A DNA stretch of 62,377 nucleotides from contig JAPPII010000123.1 in the NCBI GenBank assembly GCA_028820845.1, positions 1 to 62,377 of the forward strand, written 5' to 3'. The notes under the pieces are model-generated. The model had not been told where the DNA came from. It ran no database searches and worked only from the letters and a program-made list of their open reading frames with translations. This document shows, one piece after another, positions 41,542 to 50,411 of this stretch. Made by a program: the position numbers and the translations under genes. Each line of letters begins with the position of its first letter. Position 1 is the first letter of the stretch. The DNA comes from Candidatus Poribacteria bacterium. GTDB taxonomy: Bacteria > Poribacteria > WGA-4E > WGA-3G.

Positions 41542-41917
41542 GTTTTCGCCTTCAAATTGCACAAAAGGCGTAAAGATAGCCCAAGCGTAAAGAGAACCGT
41601 TCTGTAAAGAAATTGGCGCGATCTGTAGCCGAGGGATTTGTACTGTAGTGGTATTGCTTTGAAGCGTCCGCATTGTCAAGTTCCTATTAAACCCAAATAC
41701 GAAAGGATTCTGCCCCTATGTCCACAAGTAAATTGCACTATTAAAGTGAATATTATGTAACCTTAAGACGTTATTTACGAAAAAGCGTTTATATTTTTTC
41801 TAAGGCATAGCACTTTAATAAAAGACACACGCTGTCATCTCCATTGAAATAACAGATTTTATTATATAATAACACACTTTTTAACACAAGTCAAATTTCT
41901 TTTTACGCAAAAGAGCG

Positions 41918-41946
41918 TTGACGCACAAATCGATGTGTGCTAAGAT
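41918..41946 (+). promoter_or_regulatory. promoter of the uridine kinase gene
   Basis: TTGACG (41918-41923), 17 bases, TAAGAT (41941-41946). The spacer holds GCACA-AATCGA-TGTGTGC, an inverted repeat that could be an operator. This places the transcription start upstream of ATG 41975 and excludes earlier start codons. Confidence 0.55.
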
Positions 41947-41974
41947 AGAAAAAGAACGAGGTTATGAGAAAACT

Positions 41975-42628
41975 ATGAAAAAAGAAGAACATTTTACACC
42001 AATCACCATCGGAATCATGGGCGGTTCCGCCTCTGGAAAGACAACGTTCGCCAAGGCTTTGGAAGAACAACTCTCGGAATTCTCACCCGTCGTCCTGAAC
42101 CAAGACTCTTATTTCCGTAACTGGTCGGAATACTCGGAGGCGGAACGCGAGCGCGTGATTACGGCAAATCATCCGGACGCTGTGTTGTGGGATGCCCTTA
42201 TTACAGACATCAAGAAACTTCGTGAACGCGTTCCTATTGAATTCCCTACTCCGGGGACACGTGCTGCTCAGCGGGATAACGAAAAAACGAGCGTGCAACC
42301 GAGCGATGTCGTTATTGTAGAGGGACACCTCATTTTCTGGAGTGAAGACCTACGCGACTTGATGGACATCAAATTGTTCCTCGATGTAGATGCCCACGAG
42401 CGTGTTCTCCGGCGGATGCTCCGTGATGTCGCGCAACGCGGCGGCGACTTGGAGTGGGCTATCAATTGGTACCGCCGCGATGTCCTTCCGAATTTTCCTG
42501 TCTATACGGAACCCTGCAAACAGTACGCCGACCTAATCATCCCCTTCCAGAATCAAAATCCCGTTGCATTGCACACGCTTGTTGCGGGCATCCGGAGGCG
42601 GATTCAAGAAAATAGAACGTCTTCGTAA
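41975..42628 (+). CDS. udk: uridine kinase-like P-loop kinase
   Basis: A 217-residue phosphoribulokinase/uridine kinase family protein of normal length for Udk, which phosphorylates uridine and cytidine in pyrimidine salvage. Seen: Walker A GIMGGSASGKTTFAKAL, LNQDSYFRNW, NHPDAVLWDAL, the substrate-binding TPGTRAA, Walker B-like VVIVEGHLIF, RMLRDVAQRGGDLEWAINWY and the C-terminal YADLIIP. ATG 41975 is used because the promoter at 41918-41946 covers the alternative starts. Confidence 0.85.
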   Translation: MKKEEHFTPITIGIMGGSASGKTTFAKALEEQLSEFSPVVLNQDSYFRNWSEYSEAERERVITANHPDAVLWDALITDIKKLRERVPIEFPTPGTRAAQRDNEKTSVQPSDVVIVEGHLIFWSEDLRDLMDIKLFLDVDAHERVLRRMLRDVAQRGGDLEWAINWYRRDVLPNFPVYTEPCKQYADLIIPFQNQNPVALHTLVAGIRRRIQENRTSS

Positions 42629-42839
42629 AAAATGCGCGCTGAAAGCACGCCTCTATCCGTCAAAGTCATTTTGACATCACGCTCTGCCACACTGGCAACG
42701 GTGGTGTCAATTTGGCAAACCTAAATTGTCAGCCATTTCTCCACAAATTTCTCTATATAGATATCCTTCCTAAACGGATAGGCACAAAGCATCCCATGTA
42801 CAGCGGGCTGATACGCTTGCCTAAAACTGAAAACCAACT

Positions 42840-42920
42840 TTGGCACGCAATTTGCTTATATGCAAGCAGTGAGGCGAATATGTCTGAAATGCCTCTGAAA
42901 CGATTGGCACAAAACTTGCT
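42840..42920 (+). promoter_or_regulatory. two tandem sigma-54 promoters before hsp20
   Basis: TTGGCACG-CAAT-TTGCT (42840-42856) and TTGGCACA-AAAC-TTGCT (42904-42920) each match the RpoN consensus, with GG and GC exactly 12 bases apart, and lie 64 bases from one another. A short inverted repeat TTGC-TTATA-TGCAA follows the first. Both face the hsp20 genes. The remainder of this 335-base gap shows no gene; an activator site was not identified. Confidence 0.75.
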
Positions 42921-42963
42921 TATAACATTTACATACACACCCAAAACTTAAAAGGAGAAAAAA

Positions 42964-43419
42964 ATGAATTACTTAACGACACGCAGACCGATGAGAAATC
43001 TGTTCAACCTCCACAACGAAATGGGACGCGCTTTCGGAGACCTCTTTGGCTCACAGGAAAGCGGAACGGATACGGAAGAGACCTATTGGATGCCCACGGT
43101 GGATATTTCTGAAACTGAAAACAATTTTGAGATTCGCGCAGAACTTCCAGGGGTTTCCGAGAGTGATGTCAATATCTCAGTAACCGATAACCGTCTGACT
43201 GTGAAAGGTGAAAAACGGCAGGAAGCGGAAACGGAAGGTAAAAATTATCACCGCGTGGAAAGGCGGTACGGTAACTTCCAGCGGAGCTTCACGCTACCGA
43301 GGAACGTTGAGACTTCTAACATTAAAGCGGGATATGCAGATGGCGTGCTGACGCTTACAATTCCGAAGGCAGAAGAAGCGAGGCCGACTGAGATCCCGAT
43401 TATGACAAACGCTTCTTAA
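42964..43419 (+). CDS. Hsp20/alpha-crystallin small heat shock protein 1
   Basis: A 151-residue holdase. The alpha-crystallin domain occupies about residues 40-140: PTVDISETENNFEIRAELPGVSESDVNISV, LTVKGEKRQE, RVERRYGNFQRSFTLP, and GVLTLTIPKAE; the C-terminal I-x-I/P-type motif is IPI (EIPIM). AAAGGAGAAAA precedes the start. Two sigma-54 promoters drive it, an uncommon arrangement for a small heat shock gene. Tandem with a second copy 105 bases downstream. Confidence 0.95.
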   Translation: MNYLTTRRPMRNLFNLHNEMGRAFGDLFGSQESGTDTEETYWMPTVDISETENNFEIRAELPGVSESDVNISVTDNRLTVKGEKRQEAETEGKNYHRVERRYGNFQRSFTLPRNVETSNIKAGYADGVLTLTIPKAEEARPTEIPIMTNAS

Positions 43420-43523
43420 TTCAGTGATCCGGGGATGCCTCATCTGCTGGACAGCAAATGGGGCTGCCCCAACTACAAAAAACGGACGAGGCAGGAAAAC
43501 TTTACACAAAAGGAGAATGAAAA

Positions 43524-43955
43524 ATGACTTATTTGACTTTGCACAGACCGCCAGGAAAGTTGTTCAAATCTTACAATCCATTCTATGGAAGGTTATGGAC
43601 CAAAGTCGACACAGATGGATACAAATGGACACCTTCAGTTGATATTTCTGAAACAAAAGATAATTTTGAAGTCCGTGCGGAACTCCCAGGGATAGCGAAG
43701 GACGATCTTCATATCTCCGTCAAGGACAGCCTCTTAACCCTCAGCGGCGAAAAGCGGCAAGAACAGGTAGATGATACCCAAAACTATCGCCGAGTCGAAC
43801 GACGCTACGGGAACTTTGAACGGAAATTCGCACTCCCACGGGAAGTGACAGCCGACGACATCAAAGCCGAATACACCGATGGTGTTCTGACGGTCTCAAT
43901 CCCGAAACCTGAAGCGGCAAAACCGGCTGAAATTCCAATTACCACTGCAGCTTAA
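43524..43955 (+). CDS. Hsp20/alpha-crystallin small heat shock protein 2
   Basis: A tandem paralogue of the previous gene, 143 residues: PSVDISETKDNFEVRAELPGIAKDDLHISV, LTLSGEKRQEQV, RVERRYGNFERKFALP, GVLTVSIPKPEAAKPAEIPI. AAAAGGAGAATG gives the ribosome site. Both copies share the ETKDNF/ERRYGNF blocks, so duplication is recent or convergence strong. A terminator follows. Confidence 0.95.
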   Translation: MTYLTLHRPPGKLFKSYNPFYGRLWTKVDTDGYKWTPSVDISETKDNFEVRAELPGIAKDDLHISVKDSLLTLSGEKRQEQVDDTQNYRRVERRYGNFERKFALPREVTADDIKAEYTDGVLTVSIPKPEAAKPAEIPITTAA

Positions 43956-43977
43956 TGAACTGTGATTAGAACGAAGT

Positions 43978-44016
43978 AAAAAGGCTGGCGCGTGAATGTG
44001 CCAGCCTTTCTTTTTG
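43978..44016. terminator. bidirectional intrinsic terminator between hsp20 and aquaporin
   Basis: AAGGCTGGCGC (43981-43991) pairs with GTGCCAGCCTT (43998-44008) with one G-U pair, flanked by an A-run on the left and TTTCTTTTT on the right, so it works in both directions between convergent genes. Confidence 0.88.
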
Positions 44017-44031
44017 TCTGCAATGCGTGGA

Positions 44032-44679
44032 CTACGCCTCGCCTTTGTCCTTTAGAACACCGATGTAGAGAAGTGCTGCGAGGATTGCCCCCACGCAGGG
44101 TCCTACAAAGTAGAGCCAGATGTCGGCGTAGTTGCCGCTGACAATAGCGGGTCCCAATGTGCGCGCTGGGTTGAGAGATGCGCGTGTCAACGGTCCGCCC
44201 ATTAGGATACAAAGTGCCAGTGTCAGCCCGATAGCGAGTCCCGCGAAGTTTCCGGCTTTTCCACTGACAGCCGTATTGAAAATTGTATTGACGAGGAAGA
44301 AGGTGAGCACGAGTTCGACGACGAGTCCTTGACCTACGCCGACGTTTTCACTTAAAATCGTTACGCCGAGATCGCCTGGATTCGGTAACACTGCATTAAG
44401 TACAACTGCCCCCAAAATTCCACCGAGGAATTGGACAATCCAGTAACCGATGGCTGCAACGAATTGGATTTCTCCGGCTATTAGGAGACCGAGCGTCACG
44501 GCCGGGTTGATATGCGTGCCAGAGATGTGTCCATACGCGTAAGCAAACACCACAATGACTAAGCCGTGGGCGAGTGCAACACCTACTAAACCGCCTTCGC
44601 CAATTGCTAACGCGCCCGCCCCAATAAAAATCAACGCAAAGGTACCAATAAATTCGGCGATTAAGTTTTTTGTATTCAT
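44032..44679 (-). CDS. aquaporin (MIP family), AqpZ-like
   Basis: A six-helix water/small-solute channel of 215 residues. Both half-helix signatures are present: SGTHINPAVTLG (first NPA) and ASLNPARTLGPA (second NPA with the following Arg of the selectivity filter). The start FIGTFALIFIGAGA is typical of the MIP family. AAGGGGAG lies upstream of the ATG, and a strong promoter is at 44762-44790. Confidence 0.92.
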   Translation of the reverse strand: MNTKNLIAEFIGTFALIFIGAGALAIGEGGLVGVALAHGLVIVVFAYAYGHISGTHINPAVTLGLLIAGEIQFVAAIGYWIVQFLGGILGAVVLNAVLPNPGDLGVTILSENVGVGQGLVVELVLTFFLVNTIFNTAVSGKAGNFAGLAIGLTLALCILMGGPLTRASLNPARTLGPAIVSGNYADIWLYFVGPCVGAILAALLYIGVLKDKGEA

Positions 44680-44761
44680 GAAACTCCCCTTTAGGTTAAA
44701 ATTGAACGGTCGAACGAATGTTAATCTGTCAAGAAAGTGCCTTGTAATCCCTAATAGTAGA

Positions 44762-44790
44762 AGTATAGCAGCCTCTTAATTTTGCGTCAA
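44762..44790 (-). promoter_or_regulatory. aquaporin promoter
   Basis: On the minus strand TTGACG (44790-44785), 17 bases, TATACT (44767-44762). Confidence 0.65.
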
Positions 44791-44988
44791 TAGTGAGGAT
44801 TGCTCAACATTCGGCGTTTTTGCCGATTTTGGTGGAAAAATCGCGATCATGAAGAAATCCGCATTCATTTTGAAGTTGACAATTCCTGGTGTTGGTGTTA
44901 AATTAATTTGAAGGGCATTGTCTAACAATCCCACTGCTTTAGCTTTGGGTCCAACCCGCGTGTCTCGCGCGTTGGCAGCAAAAAACAT

Positions 44989-45018
44989 TTGACGAAAAGG
45001 TGCATTTTGTGGTATAAT
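44989..45018 (+). promoter_or_regulatory. tnpB promoter, copy 2
   Basis: TTGACG (44989-44994), 18 bases, perfect TATAAT (45013-45018). Confidence 0.65.
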
Positions 45019-45024
45019 TACTAT

Positions 45025-45103
45025 ATCAAGTTGGCAGATATTACCAGCGTCATCGCAAGGTGACGTATCTGCCTACCCACTGGTAAGGGGTTAAAGACTT
45101 GAT
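45025..45103 (+). ncRNA. structured, pseudoknotted 5' leader of tnpB, copy 2
   Basis: Same four helices as copy 1 with changed bases on both sides: ATCAAGT (45025-45031)/ACTTGAT (45097-45103); GGCAGATA (45033-45040)/TATCTGCC (45066-45073); TTACCAG (45041-45047)/CTGGTAA (45080-45086); CGTCA (45048-45052)/TGACG (45061-45065). Unpaired parts are the conserved ones: GCAA in the hairpin loop and CCCA between strands b' and c'. Confidence 0.72.
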
Positions 45104-45115
45104 GCTTGAGACACC

Positions 45116-46270
45116 ATGATAAAGACACATAAAATAGCATTACGCCCGAATCGCGAGCAGATTGCGTGGTTTTATCAACAATGCGGTTATGCGAAGTTTG
45201 CCTATAATTCTGCGTTGTCTGATTTTAAGGCGGAACTTGGTAAAGCTAACGTCATATCCATGTATGACCTAAACAAACGCTTTAATCAGGAGAAGAAAGC
45301 GTTTGCTTGGACGCAGGCACAAGACCAACGTGCTGCGATGTACGCTGTCCACAATCTCGGCAAGGCAATAGAGAATTGGAAAGCGAAACGTGCGGCGTTT
45401 CCAAGATTCAAGAAACGTGGTTGCAAGCATGCCTACACAACGGATGAGCAAGCTGTGCGTGTGGAAGGCAAACGTATCAAGTTGCCGAAAATCGGTTGGA
45501 TACGCACTTTTGAGAAGTTGCGGTTTGTGGGTAAGATCGTATCTGTGACGCTCTCAAGAACAGCACATCGTTGGTTTGCGTCTGTATCTGTAGAAGTGCC
45601 ACTGCCTATAGATCGGTGTGGGGTTTCGTCCGAGTTTGTAGATTATTTTGCGTCAACTGTTGATATTGGAACACCTTATCAGATAGAACGTTCTATCTAC
45701 CCCAGTATCGGTATAGACGTAGGTATCAGCACACTCGCAACGCTTGACGATGGCACGAAATACGAGAACCCGAAAGCACTCAAGGGGTATGAGCGAAAAC
45801 TCAAACGTGAGCAACGCAAGTTAAGCCGCAAGGTATTTTTAAGCGAGAACTGGTATAAGCAGAAACGGATTGTGGAGCGTATCCACTACCGCATCGCTTG
45901 TATCCGAAAAGACGCCCACGATAAAGCAACGACGGCACTTGTAAAGTGTGCGGGTCGTATTGGGATAGAAACACTTTTGGTTGCCAACTTACTTAAGAAC
46001 AGAAAACTTGCCAAGGCGTTATCAGACGCAGCACTTGGTGGTTTTCTTGAGAAGTTAAGAACCAAAGCCGAATCGTTTGGAATACCCGTTGTCCAAGCAG
46101 ATAGGTTCTTTGCGAGTTCTAAGACCTGTAGCACTTGTGGGGATAAGAAAGACGACTTAACGCTTTCAGATAGAGAATATCAGTGTAACCGTTGCGGAAC
46201 GTCCATAGACAGGGACCTAAACGCAGCAATCAATTTAAAGAACGTCGCGGTGGGGCACACCGAGACATAA
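45116..46270 (+). CDS. tnpB: TnpB RNA-guided nuclease of an IS200/IS605-type element (copy 2)
   Basis: A 384-residue TnpB with the same N-terminus (QQCGYAKFAYN), RuvC motifs GIDVGIS, GIETLLV and SIDRDLNAAIN, and zinc-ribbon cysteines CSTCGDKK ... CNRCGTS. All catalytic residues are kept. A segment of about 25 residues (PIDRCGVSSEFVDYFASTVD...) before the first RuvC motif is absent from copy 1. An in-frame TGA blocks any earlier start, so translation begins at this ATG without a nearby ribosome site, as in copy 1. Confidence 0.93.
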   Translation: MIKTHKIALRPNREQIAWFYQQCGYAKFAYNSALSDFKAELGKANVISMYDLNKRFNQEKKAFAWTQAQDQRAAMYAVHNLGKAIENWKAKRAAFPRFKKRGCKHAYTTDEQAVRVEGKRIKLPKIGWIRTFEKLRFVGKIVSVTLSRTAHRWFASVSVEVPLPIDRCGVSSEFVDYFASTVDIGTPYQIERSIYPSIGIDVGISTLATLDDGTKYENPKALKGYERKLKREQRKLSRKVFLSENWYKQKRIVERIHYRIACIRKDAHDKATTALVKCAGRIGIETLLVANLLKNRKLAKALSDAALGGFLEKLRTKAESFGIPVVQADRFFASSKTCSTCGDKKDDLTLSDREYQCNRCGTSIDRDLNAAINLKNVAVGHTET

Positions 46271-46360
46271 AACACTTGTGGAGTTTCTGTAAGTCCTCCA
46301 CTTGTGGGAGGCACGAAATGACGAAGCAAGAATCCCACGCCTTTAGGTGTGGGAGTGTCA
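46230..46360 (+). ncRNA. predicted omega RNA scaffold of tnpB copy 2
   Basis: The GTGGAG...CTCCAC hairpin, GGGAGGCACGAAATGACGAAG and the terminal CTTTAG hairpin are conserved with copy 1. The guide would start after GAGTGTCA with AACGGAACTTATAGAGGC. The right end also opens a short frame (MTKQESHAFRCGSVKRNL, 46318-46374), equivalent to the one fused to pyrE in copy 1. Confidence 0.55.
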
Positions 46361-46415
46361 AACGGAACTTATAGAGGCACTTTGTTTAAGAAATAATGTT
46401 GAGAGGAGAATTCTC

Positions 46416-46721
46416 ATGGAAAGAGAAATCAGAAGCGATGTTAAAGGGATTGATCGGTTCATTTTTGAAACCGGAGCGGATCAGGAACAACTTCATCTTC
46501 ATATTTCTGAAGTCGGACCTGGGCAACGCGCGCATCCACCGCATACACACGAGGGACAAGAAATTTTCTACGTATTTTCTGGAGAGGGCGAGGTGCTATT
46601 TGGTGAAGAGACGCATCGTGTCAGAGACAATGAAGCCGTTCACGTCGATTGCCAAGTTCTACACGGGATACGTAATGTCGGTGAGACGCCACTCCGTTAC
46701 GCTGTGATTATTGCTAAGTGA
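46416..46721 (+). CDS. small cupin-domain protein
   Basis: A 101-residue single-domain cupin with full metal ligands: HPPHTHEGQEIFYVFSGEGEV (HxH...E) and VHVDCQVLHGIRNVGETPLRY (distal His). ATG 46416 is preceded by GAGAGGAGAA. It may be a sugar-phosphate isomerase-like or regulatory cupin; the sequence does not say which. The tnpB element ends 56 bases upstream. Confidence 0.85.
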   Translation: MEREIRSDVKGIDRFIFETGADQEQLHLHISEVGPGQRAHPPHTHEGQEIFYVFSGEGEVLFGEETHRVRDNEAVHVDCQVLHGIRNVGETPLRYAVIIAK

Positions 46722-46767
46722 GAGGGGTTGGAAAATCCGGCATTTAACCGTGTTACGCTAAAGTTCT

Positions 46768-47205
46768 CTACTCTGGTGGGTCCTCTATCCATTGCTCCGT
46801 GTATAAATGATAAATGCCGTAGATACCTGCCGCAATCAGCACAATCCCGACCCCTGCTAACCCGCGCCGCACCCAAATCGGTTGTAAAAAGGTTGGTAAA
46901 TTAATAGTCGTCCAACGCGGTTGCAGCAATTTTGACATAGCGATACTGAAATAGAGTACCCCGTATGCAATGAGACCAATGTTGCTTGCGAACGCCTGTT
47001 TTCGCGGCGTGACCGGCAATTTAAAAGGGTTAATAAGGTAATCTCCTGAAAAAATCAAAGTAAGCCCTACTATCAAAAAGGTGGAGAGTATCACGCTGGG
47101 ATAGCCTGAATGTCGGAGCGTTACCAGTAAGCAGATGCTGATACTCCCGAGTAGAAGACTCATTATGCCTTGTAGAATCTGATAATTTCTGTTCTGTGAA
47201 ACCAT
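46768..47205 (-). CDS. small membrane protein, four helices, unknown
   Basis: 145 residues with four hydrophobic helices (about 10-30, 36-56, 72-92, 112-132) and a charged acidic C-terminus. I do not recognise the family. It is 11 bases after the permease gene on the same strand and probably part of that operon. GAAGGTGGGAAA gives the ribosome site. Confidence 0.6.
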   Translation of the reverse strand: MVSQNRNYQILQGIMSLLLGSISICLLVTLRHSGYPSVILSTFLIVGLTLIFSGDYLINPFKLPVTPRKQAFASNIGLIAYGVLYFSIAMSKLLQPRWTTINLPTFLQPIWVRRGLAGVGIVLIAAGIYGIYHLYTEQWIEDPPE

Positions 47206-47216
47206 TTCCCACCTTC

Positions 47217-48197
47217 TTATTCAAATCGGACCCGTGGATCGACCAAAGTGTAACTGATGTCTGTCAGGAGTAAGCTGATAATATATAGGACGGATCCGAG
47301 ATAGACCATGCTTCGGACAATTGCGAAATCTTGCGCCTGAATGGCTTCGATGATAAAACTGCCTAATCCGGGGATTGCAAAAAACGCCTCTATGAGTAAA
47401 CTTCCGAGAAAAAGATACGGGATTGTTGATACCACACTCGTTAAAATCGGAATCATGGCGTTTTTAAGTGCGTGTTTAAAGAGGATTATCGCTTCACTCA
47501 ATCCCTTTGCCCGTGCTGTCCGGACGTAGTCCTGATTGACTTCCTCAAGAAATATCGTCCGATAGAAACGGATCCCTCCACCAATCCCACTCATAATACC
47601 TATCACGACGGGGAGTGCTACAAACTTGAACATATTGGGTCCCGCATCGTATCCAGAAATCGGGAAAAGCCGCAATATCTTACCGAACACCCACTGTCCA
47701 CCAATAATGTAGAAGAGCGCAGAAACAGACATAAGGATAACCGCGAGGATTGTGCCCCAAAAATCGACGTAGGTCGCCCGATAGTAAGCCACAATCATTG
47801 AAAAGACAATATTTGCAGAGAGTCCCAGTAGAAATGTTGGCAGTGCGATAGCAAAACTTGCCCACATTCGTTGTGAAATTTGCAATGTAATGTCAATGTT
47901 GTTCCGATCAGAAGTACCGAAATCGAAGACGAAAAGTTTAATCGACTTCTGGAAAAAGATTGTCTCCGTAAACTGCTTGCTTCCAGATGCCGCCGTATTG
48001 AACCAGAGGGGTAGGTGATAGTTGTTCTGTTTCTTCCAGTTATCGACATCCTCTTGGGTAATGTTTTTTTCCCCAAGTATCTTGCGCGCCATTTGGTCTG
48101 GTGAGTTGACGACAAAAAAGAGCAGAAAGACGAGGATATTCACACCGATTAAAATTGGAATGGCATAAAGGGTTCGACGGATAATATACGTGAGCAT
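47217..48197 (-). CDS. ABC transporter permease, DppB/OppB type
   Basis: A 326-residue peptide-transport permease: N-terminal IRRTLYAIPILIGVNILVFLLFF, six helices, and the EAA loop NQDYVRTARAKGLSEAIILFKHALKNAMIPILT; ends LLTDISYTLVDPRVRFE. It lies 51 bases downstream of the binding protein. The usual DppC and ATPase genes are not in the window. Confidence 0.9.
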   Translation of the reverse strand: MLTYIIRRTLYAIPILIGVNILVFLLFFVVNSPDQMARKILGEKNITQEDVDNWKKQNNYHLPLWFNTAASGSKQFTETIFFQKSIKLFVFDFGTSDRNNIDITLQISQRMWASFAIALPTFLLGLSANIVFSMIVAYYRATYVDFWGTILAVILMSVSALFYIIGGQWVFGKILRLFPISGYDAGPNMFKFVALPVVIGIMSGIGGGIRFYRTIFLEEVNQDYVRTARAKGLSEAIILFKHALKNAMIPILTSVVSTIPYLFLGSLLIEAFFAIPGLGSFIIEAIQAQDFAIVRSMVYLGSVLYIISLLLTDISYTLVDPRVRFE

Positions 48198-48247
48198 TTG
48201 TTAATAATTTGCCCCAATCGCTTTTGATTAGGAGAAACAGTGAAAAT

Positions 48248-50383
48248 CTACTGCGTGCCTCGTTCGCGTTTCCAAATTGTGATGATTGCCGGAATTGTAC
48301 ACAGAATGAGAAATGCAGCACAGACCCATAGGGGCCAGAGAATTGGCTGATTCCATTCTTGACGACTTTCGGATCGTTGTTCCCCATCAATGCGGCGATA
48401 TTTAAGTGTGTTGTACCCTGTGGAAGTCGGCTTGTTATTTTTCAGCCATTGATGCGATAGACCAAAATTAACAGGGTGGAAGACGAAGACCCAAGGTGCA
48501 TCGCGTTGTAGCAGACGGTTCATCTCACCGATTATCTCCAAGCGTTCTGGTGAATTTGCCATATTTTTCATCTTTTCAAAGCGCTCGTTGAATTCTGGAT
48601 TATCGTAGTTGGCAGCGTTTTCACCGTCGTGCAGTGTCTTACTATTGGGTCCGTAGAGCAGAAACATGAAGTTTTCTGGATCCGGATAGTCGGCATGCCA
48701 TCCCCAACGGATGATTTGGAAGTTTCCGTTCTTAACTTTATCTCGAAAACGGTTGTAATCGGTGGTGCGGCTTTCCATAGTGATACCGAGTTGTTCTAAC
48801 TGTTTCCGCATCCATGTTAAAGCGGCTGAGGCACCCGCGGATGTCCATGTGTTGTCAAAGGAGATAATGAGCGGGTTTCCGTTACTATCCTGTCCACCCG
48901 GATAGCCTGCTTCTGCGAGGAGTCGCCGAGCTTCCTCAATAGACTTGCGACTCGGTCGGTTGGACTGTGGATCCCAATCGTGTGTATACGGGTTTATACC
49001 GTCTGGACCTTCCAGATAGCCGAAGATACCGGGTGGAAGTGGACTGTGTGCGGAAACGCCGCGTCCGTTGAGGAAAATTTCAATGTATTCCTCGTTATCC
49101 AATGCTATCGAAATCGCTTGCCGAAGTTTCCGTTTTTCTGCAGTGTATCCACCGACAGTATCATCAAGCATATTGAAGGCGAAGTAAACGGATGTCGGTT
49201 CTACGCTGATACGTAGGGCTATCTGCTTTGATTTCAATACATCACTTGCCGCAGGATCACCCGTACTATCGAAGGCGACCGCCCTATCAAACGTATCCGA
49301 AGGGATGCCGGAATTGTCGTAGTAACCTTGTAAGAACTTGTTCCAACGCGGGATGGACTCTTTTTCTAATTTGTAGACGGCTTTTGGTATAAAGGGAATG
49401 ATTTTCGCTGCGTCATCCAAAAGTCCCGTTTCTCTATCGCTGGGTTCGCCACTTGATGGGTAGTGTTCAACCCTAAAGTTTTCGTTCTTAACGAGAACTA
49501 TTTCCTTATGTGCAATGAGGGTCTCTATCCTGTAGGGGCCCGTTCCGACAGGAAATCTATCAATTGTGATGTTTCGTTCTGTCATAACGGGTTGTCCATA
49601 AAAGTCAATTGCCTCGCGAGGCATCGGTGAAAAGAACGGCATCGCTAACCAGTACACAAACTGCGGATATTTCGCTTTGAGGGTGACTCTATAGGTGTAG
49701 CGATCAACAACTTCCACCCCAGGGAAAGACGGATCTATTTGTCCATCGGAGAGAGCATCAGAGTAGGCTTCCATACCGAGAATATAATCTTCTAACGTGC
49801 TCGAAATAGGACACGTGACTTTGGGATCCGCCATGCGTTTAATCTGGTAGACGTAATCCGCTGCGATAAGCTCGCGCGTCCCGGTCATTGGAAAATCTTT
49901 AACTTGTGTAAATCCTTTTACATCTGCCTTTGTTAAATTGTGGTAACGCCATTCGCCCGCTTCAGTTTTAGCGAAACAGGGGTGTGGTTGGTACATGATA
50001 CCCGGACGGATGCGCACCTCATACACAGCGCGCGCGACAGACGCTGCGGGCGTGTTTTGTGGCAAGGGTTCGCCGTCGGTATCGAAATAGCGAGGTTGTG
50101 GGACCGCCTCTGCTGTCAGTGGGATCAACTCGTACGGACGTTTCAAGTAGTGATATTGTAACGGGGGTTCGTAAATCTGCTGGATGAATCTGTATTCGTC
50201 GGAACTATATGACATTGCCGGATCGAAGTGTTTTGGCTCCGCACTGAACGTGTTGTAGTAGATTGCCTCATCGTGTTCAGACTTCGGATATGGATTGTTG
50301 GGAACACCACAGCCGATGCCGAAAACAATTAGCATTAGGAGTGTGCAATATTGGCTTGAAAATTTTGGCAATTTAATTCTCAT
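48248..50383 (-). CDS. ABC transporter substrate-binding lipoprotein, family 5, with C-terminal membrane helix
   Basis: A large oligopeptide-type binding protein. The N-terminus has a lipobox (LIVFGIGC, Cys at about residue 25). The family-5 core is visible (EPKHFDPAMSYSSDEY, VYEVRIRPGIMYQPHP, GTGPYRIETLI, LRQAISIALDNEEYIEIFLNGRG, WGWHADYPDPENFMFLLYGPN). At about 711 residues it is longer than standard OppA (about 540) and ends in a transmembrane helix (WPLWVCAAFLILCTIPAIITIW) plus basic tail, so both ends would be membrane-bound. ATG 50383 is preferred over TTG 50386. Confidence 0.88.
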   Translation of the reverse strand: MRIKLPKFSSQYCTLLMLIVFGIGCGVPNNPYPKSEHDEAIYYNTFSAEPKHFDPAMSYSSDEYRFIQQIYEPPLQYHYLKRPYELIPLTAEAVPQPRYFDTDGEPLPQNTPAASVARAVYEVRIRPGIMYQPHPCFAKTEAGEWRYHNLTKADVKGFTQVKDFPMTGTRELIAADYVYQIKRMADPKVTCPISSTLEDYILGMEAYSDALSDGQIDPSFPGVEVVDRYTYRVTLKAKYPQFVYWLAMPFFSPMPREAIDFYGQPVMTERNITIDRFPVGTGPYRIETLIAHKEIVLVKNENFRVEHYPSSGEPSDRETGLLDDAAKIIPFIPKAVYKLEKESIPRWNKFLQGYYDNSGIPSDTFDRAVAFDSTGDPAASDVLKSKQIALRISVEPTSVYFAFNMLDDTVGGYTAEKRKLRQAISIALDNEEYIEIFLNGRGVSAHSPLPPGIFGYLEGPDGINPYTHDWDPQSNRPSRKSIEEARRLLAEAGYPGGQDSNGNPLIISFDNTWTSAGASAALTWMRKQLEQLGITMESRTTDYNRFRDKVKNGNFQIIRWGWHADYPDPENFMFLLYGPNSKTLHDGENAANYDNPEFNERFEKMKNMANSPERLEIIGEMNRLLQRDAPWVFVFHPVNFGLSHQWLKNNKPTSTGYNTLKYRRIDGEQRSESRQEWNQPILWPLWVCAAFLILCTIPAIITIWKRERGTQ

Positions 50384-50411
50384 CAATTTTCTTTAACGAA
50401 CAACCGGGTAT

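Larger units (their letters stand above)
44930..46360 (+). mobile_element. IS200/IS605-type element carrying only tnpB (copy 2)
   Basis: Same structure as copy 1: left hairpin CCCACTGC-TTTA-GCTTTGGG (44930-44949, imperfect), GTCCAACCCGCGTGT, promoter, structured leader, tnpB, and right hairpin CCCACGCC-TTTA-GGTGTGGG (46334-46353) then GAGTGTCA. No tnpA. The two copies differ throughout with compensatory changes, so they are old relatives rather than a recent duplication. It lies between the aquaporin and a cupin gene. Confidence 0.82.

Noticed and set aside
41542-41679. A 67-residue real protein instead of a leader peptide
   Set aside because: No family resemblance; a GTG with a well-placed ribosome site gives a normal 23-residue leader. 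Not fully excluded and noted in the entry.
42629-42720. tRNA or other RNA gene before hsp20
   Set aside because: Short hairpins exist but no cloverleaf or T-loop; only sigma-54 sites are convincing.
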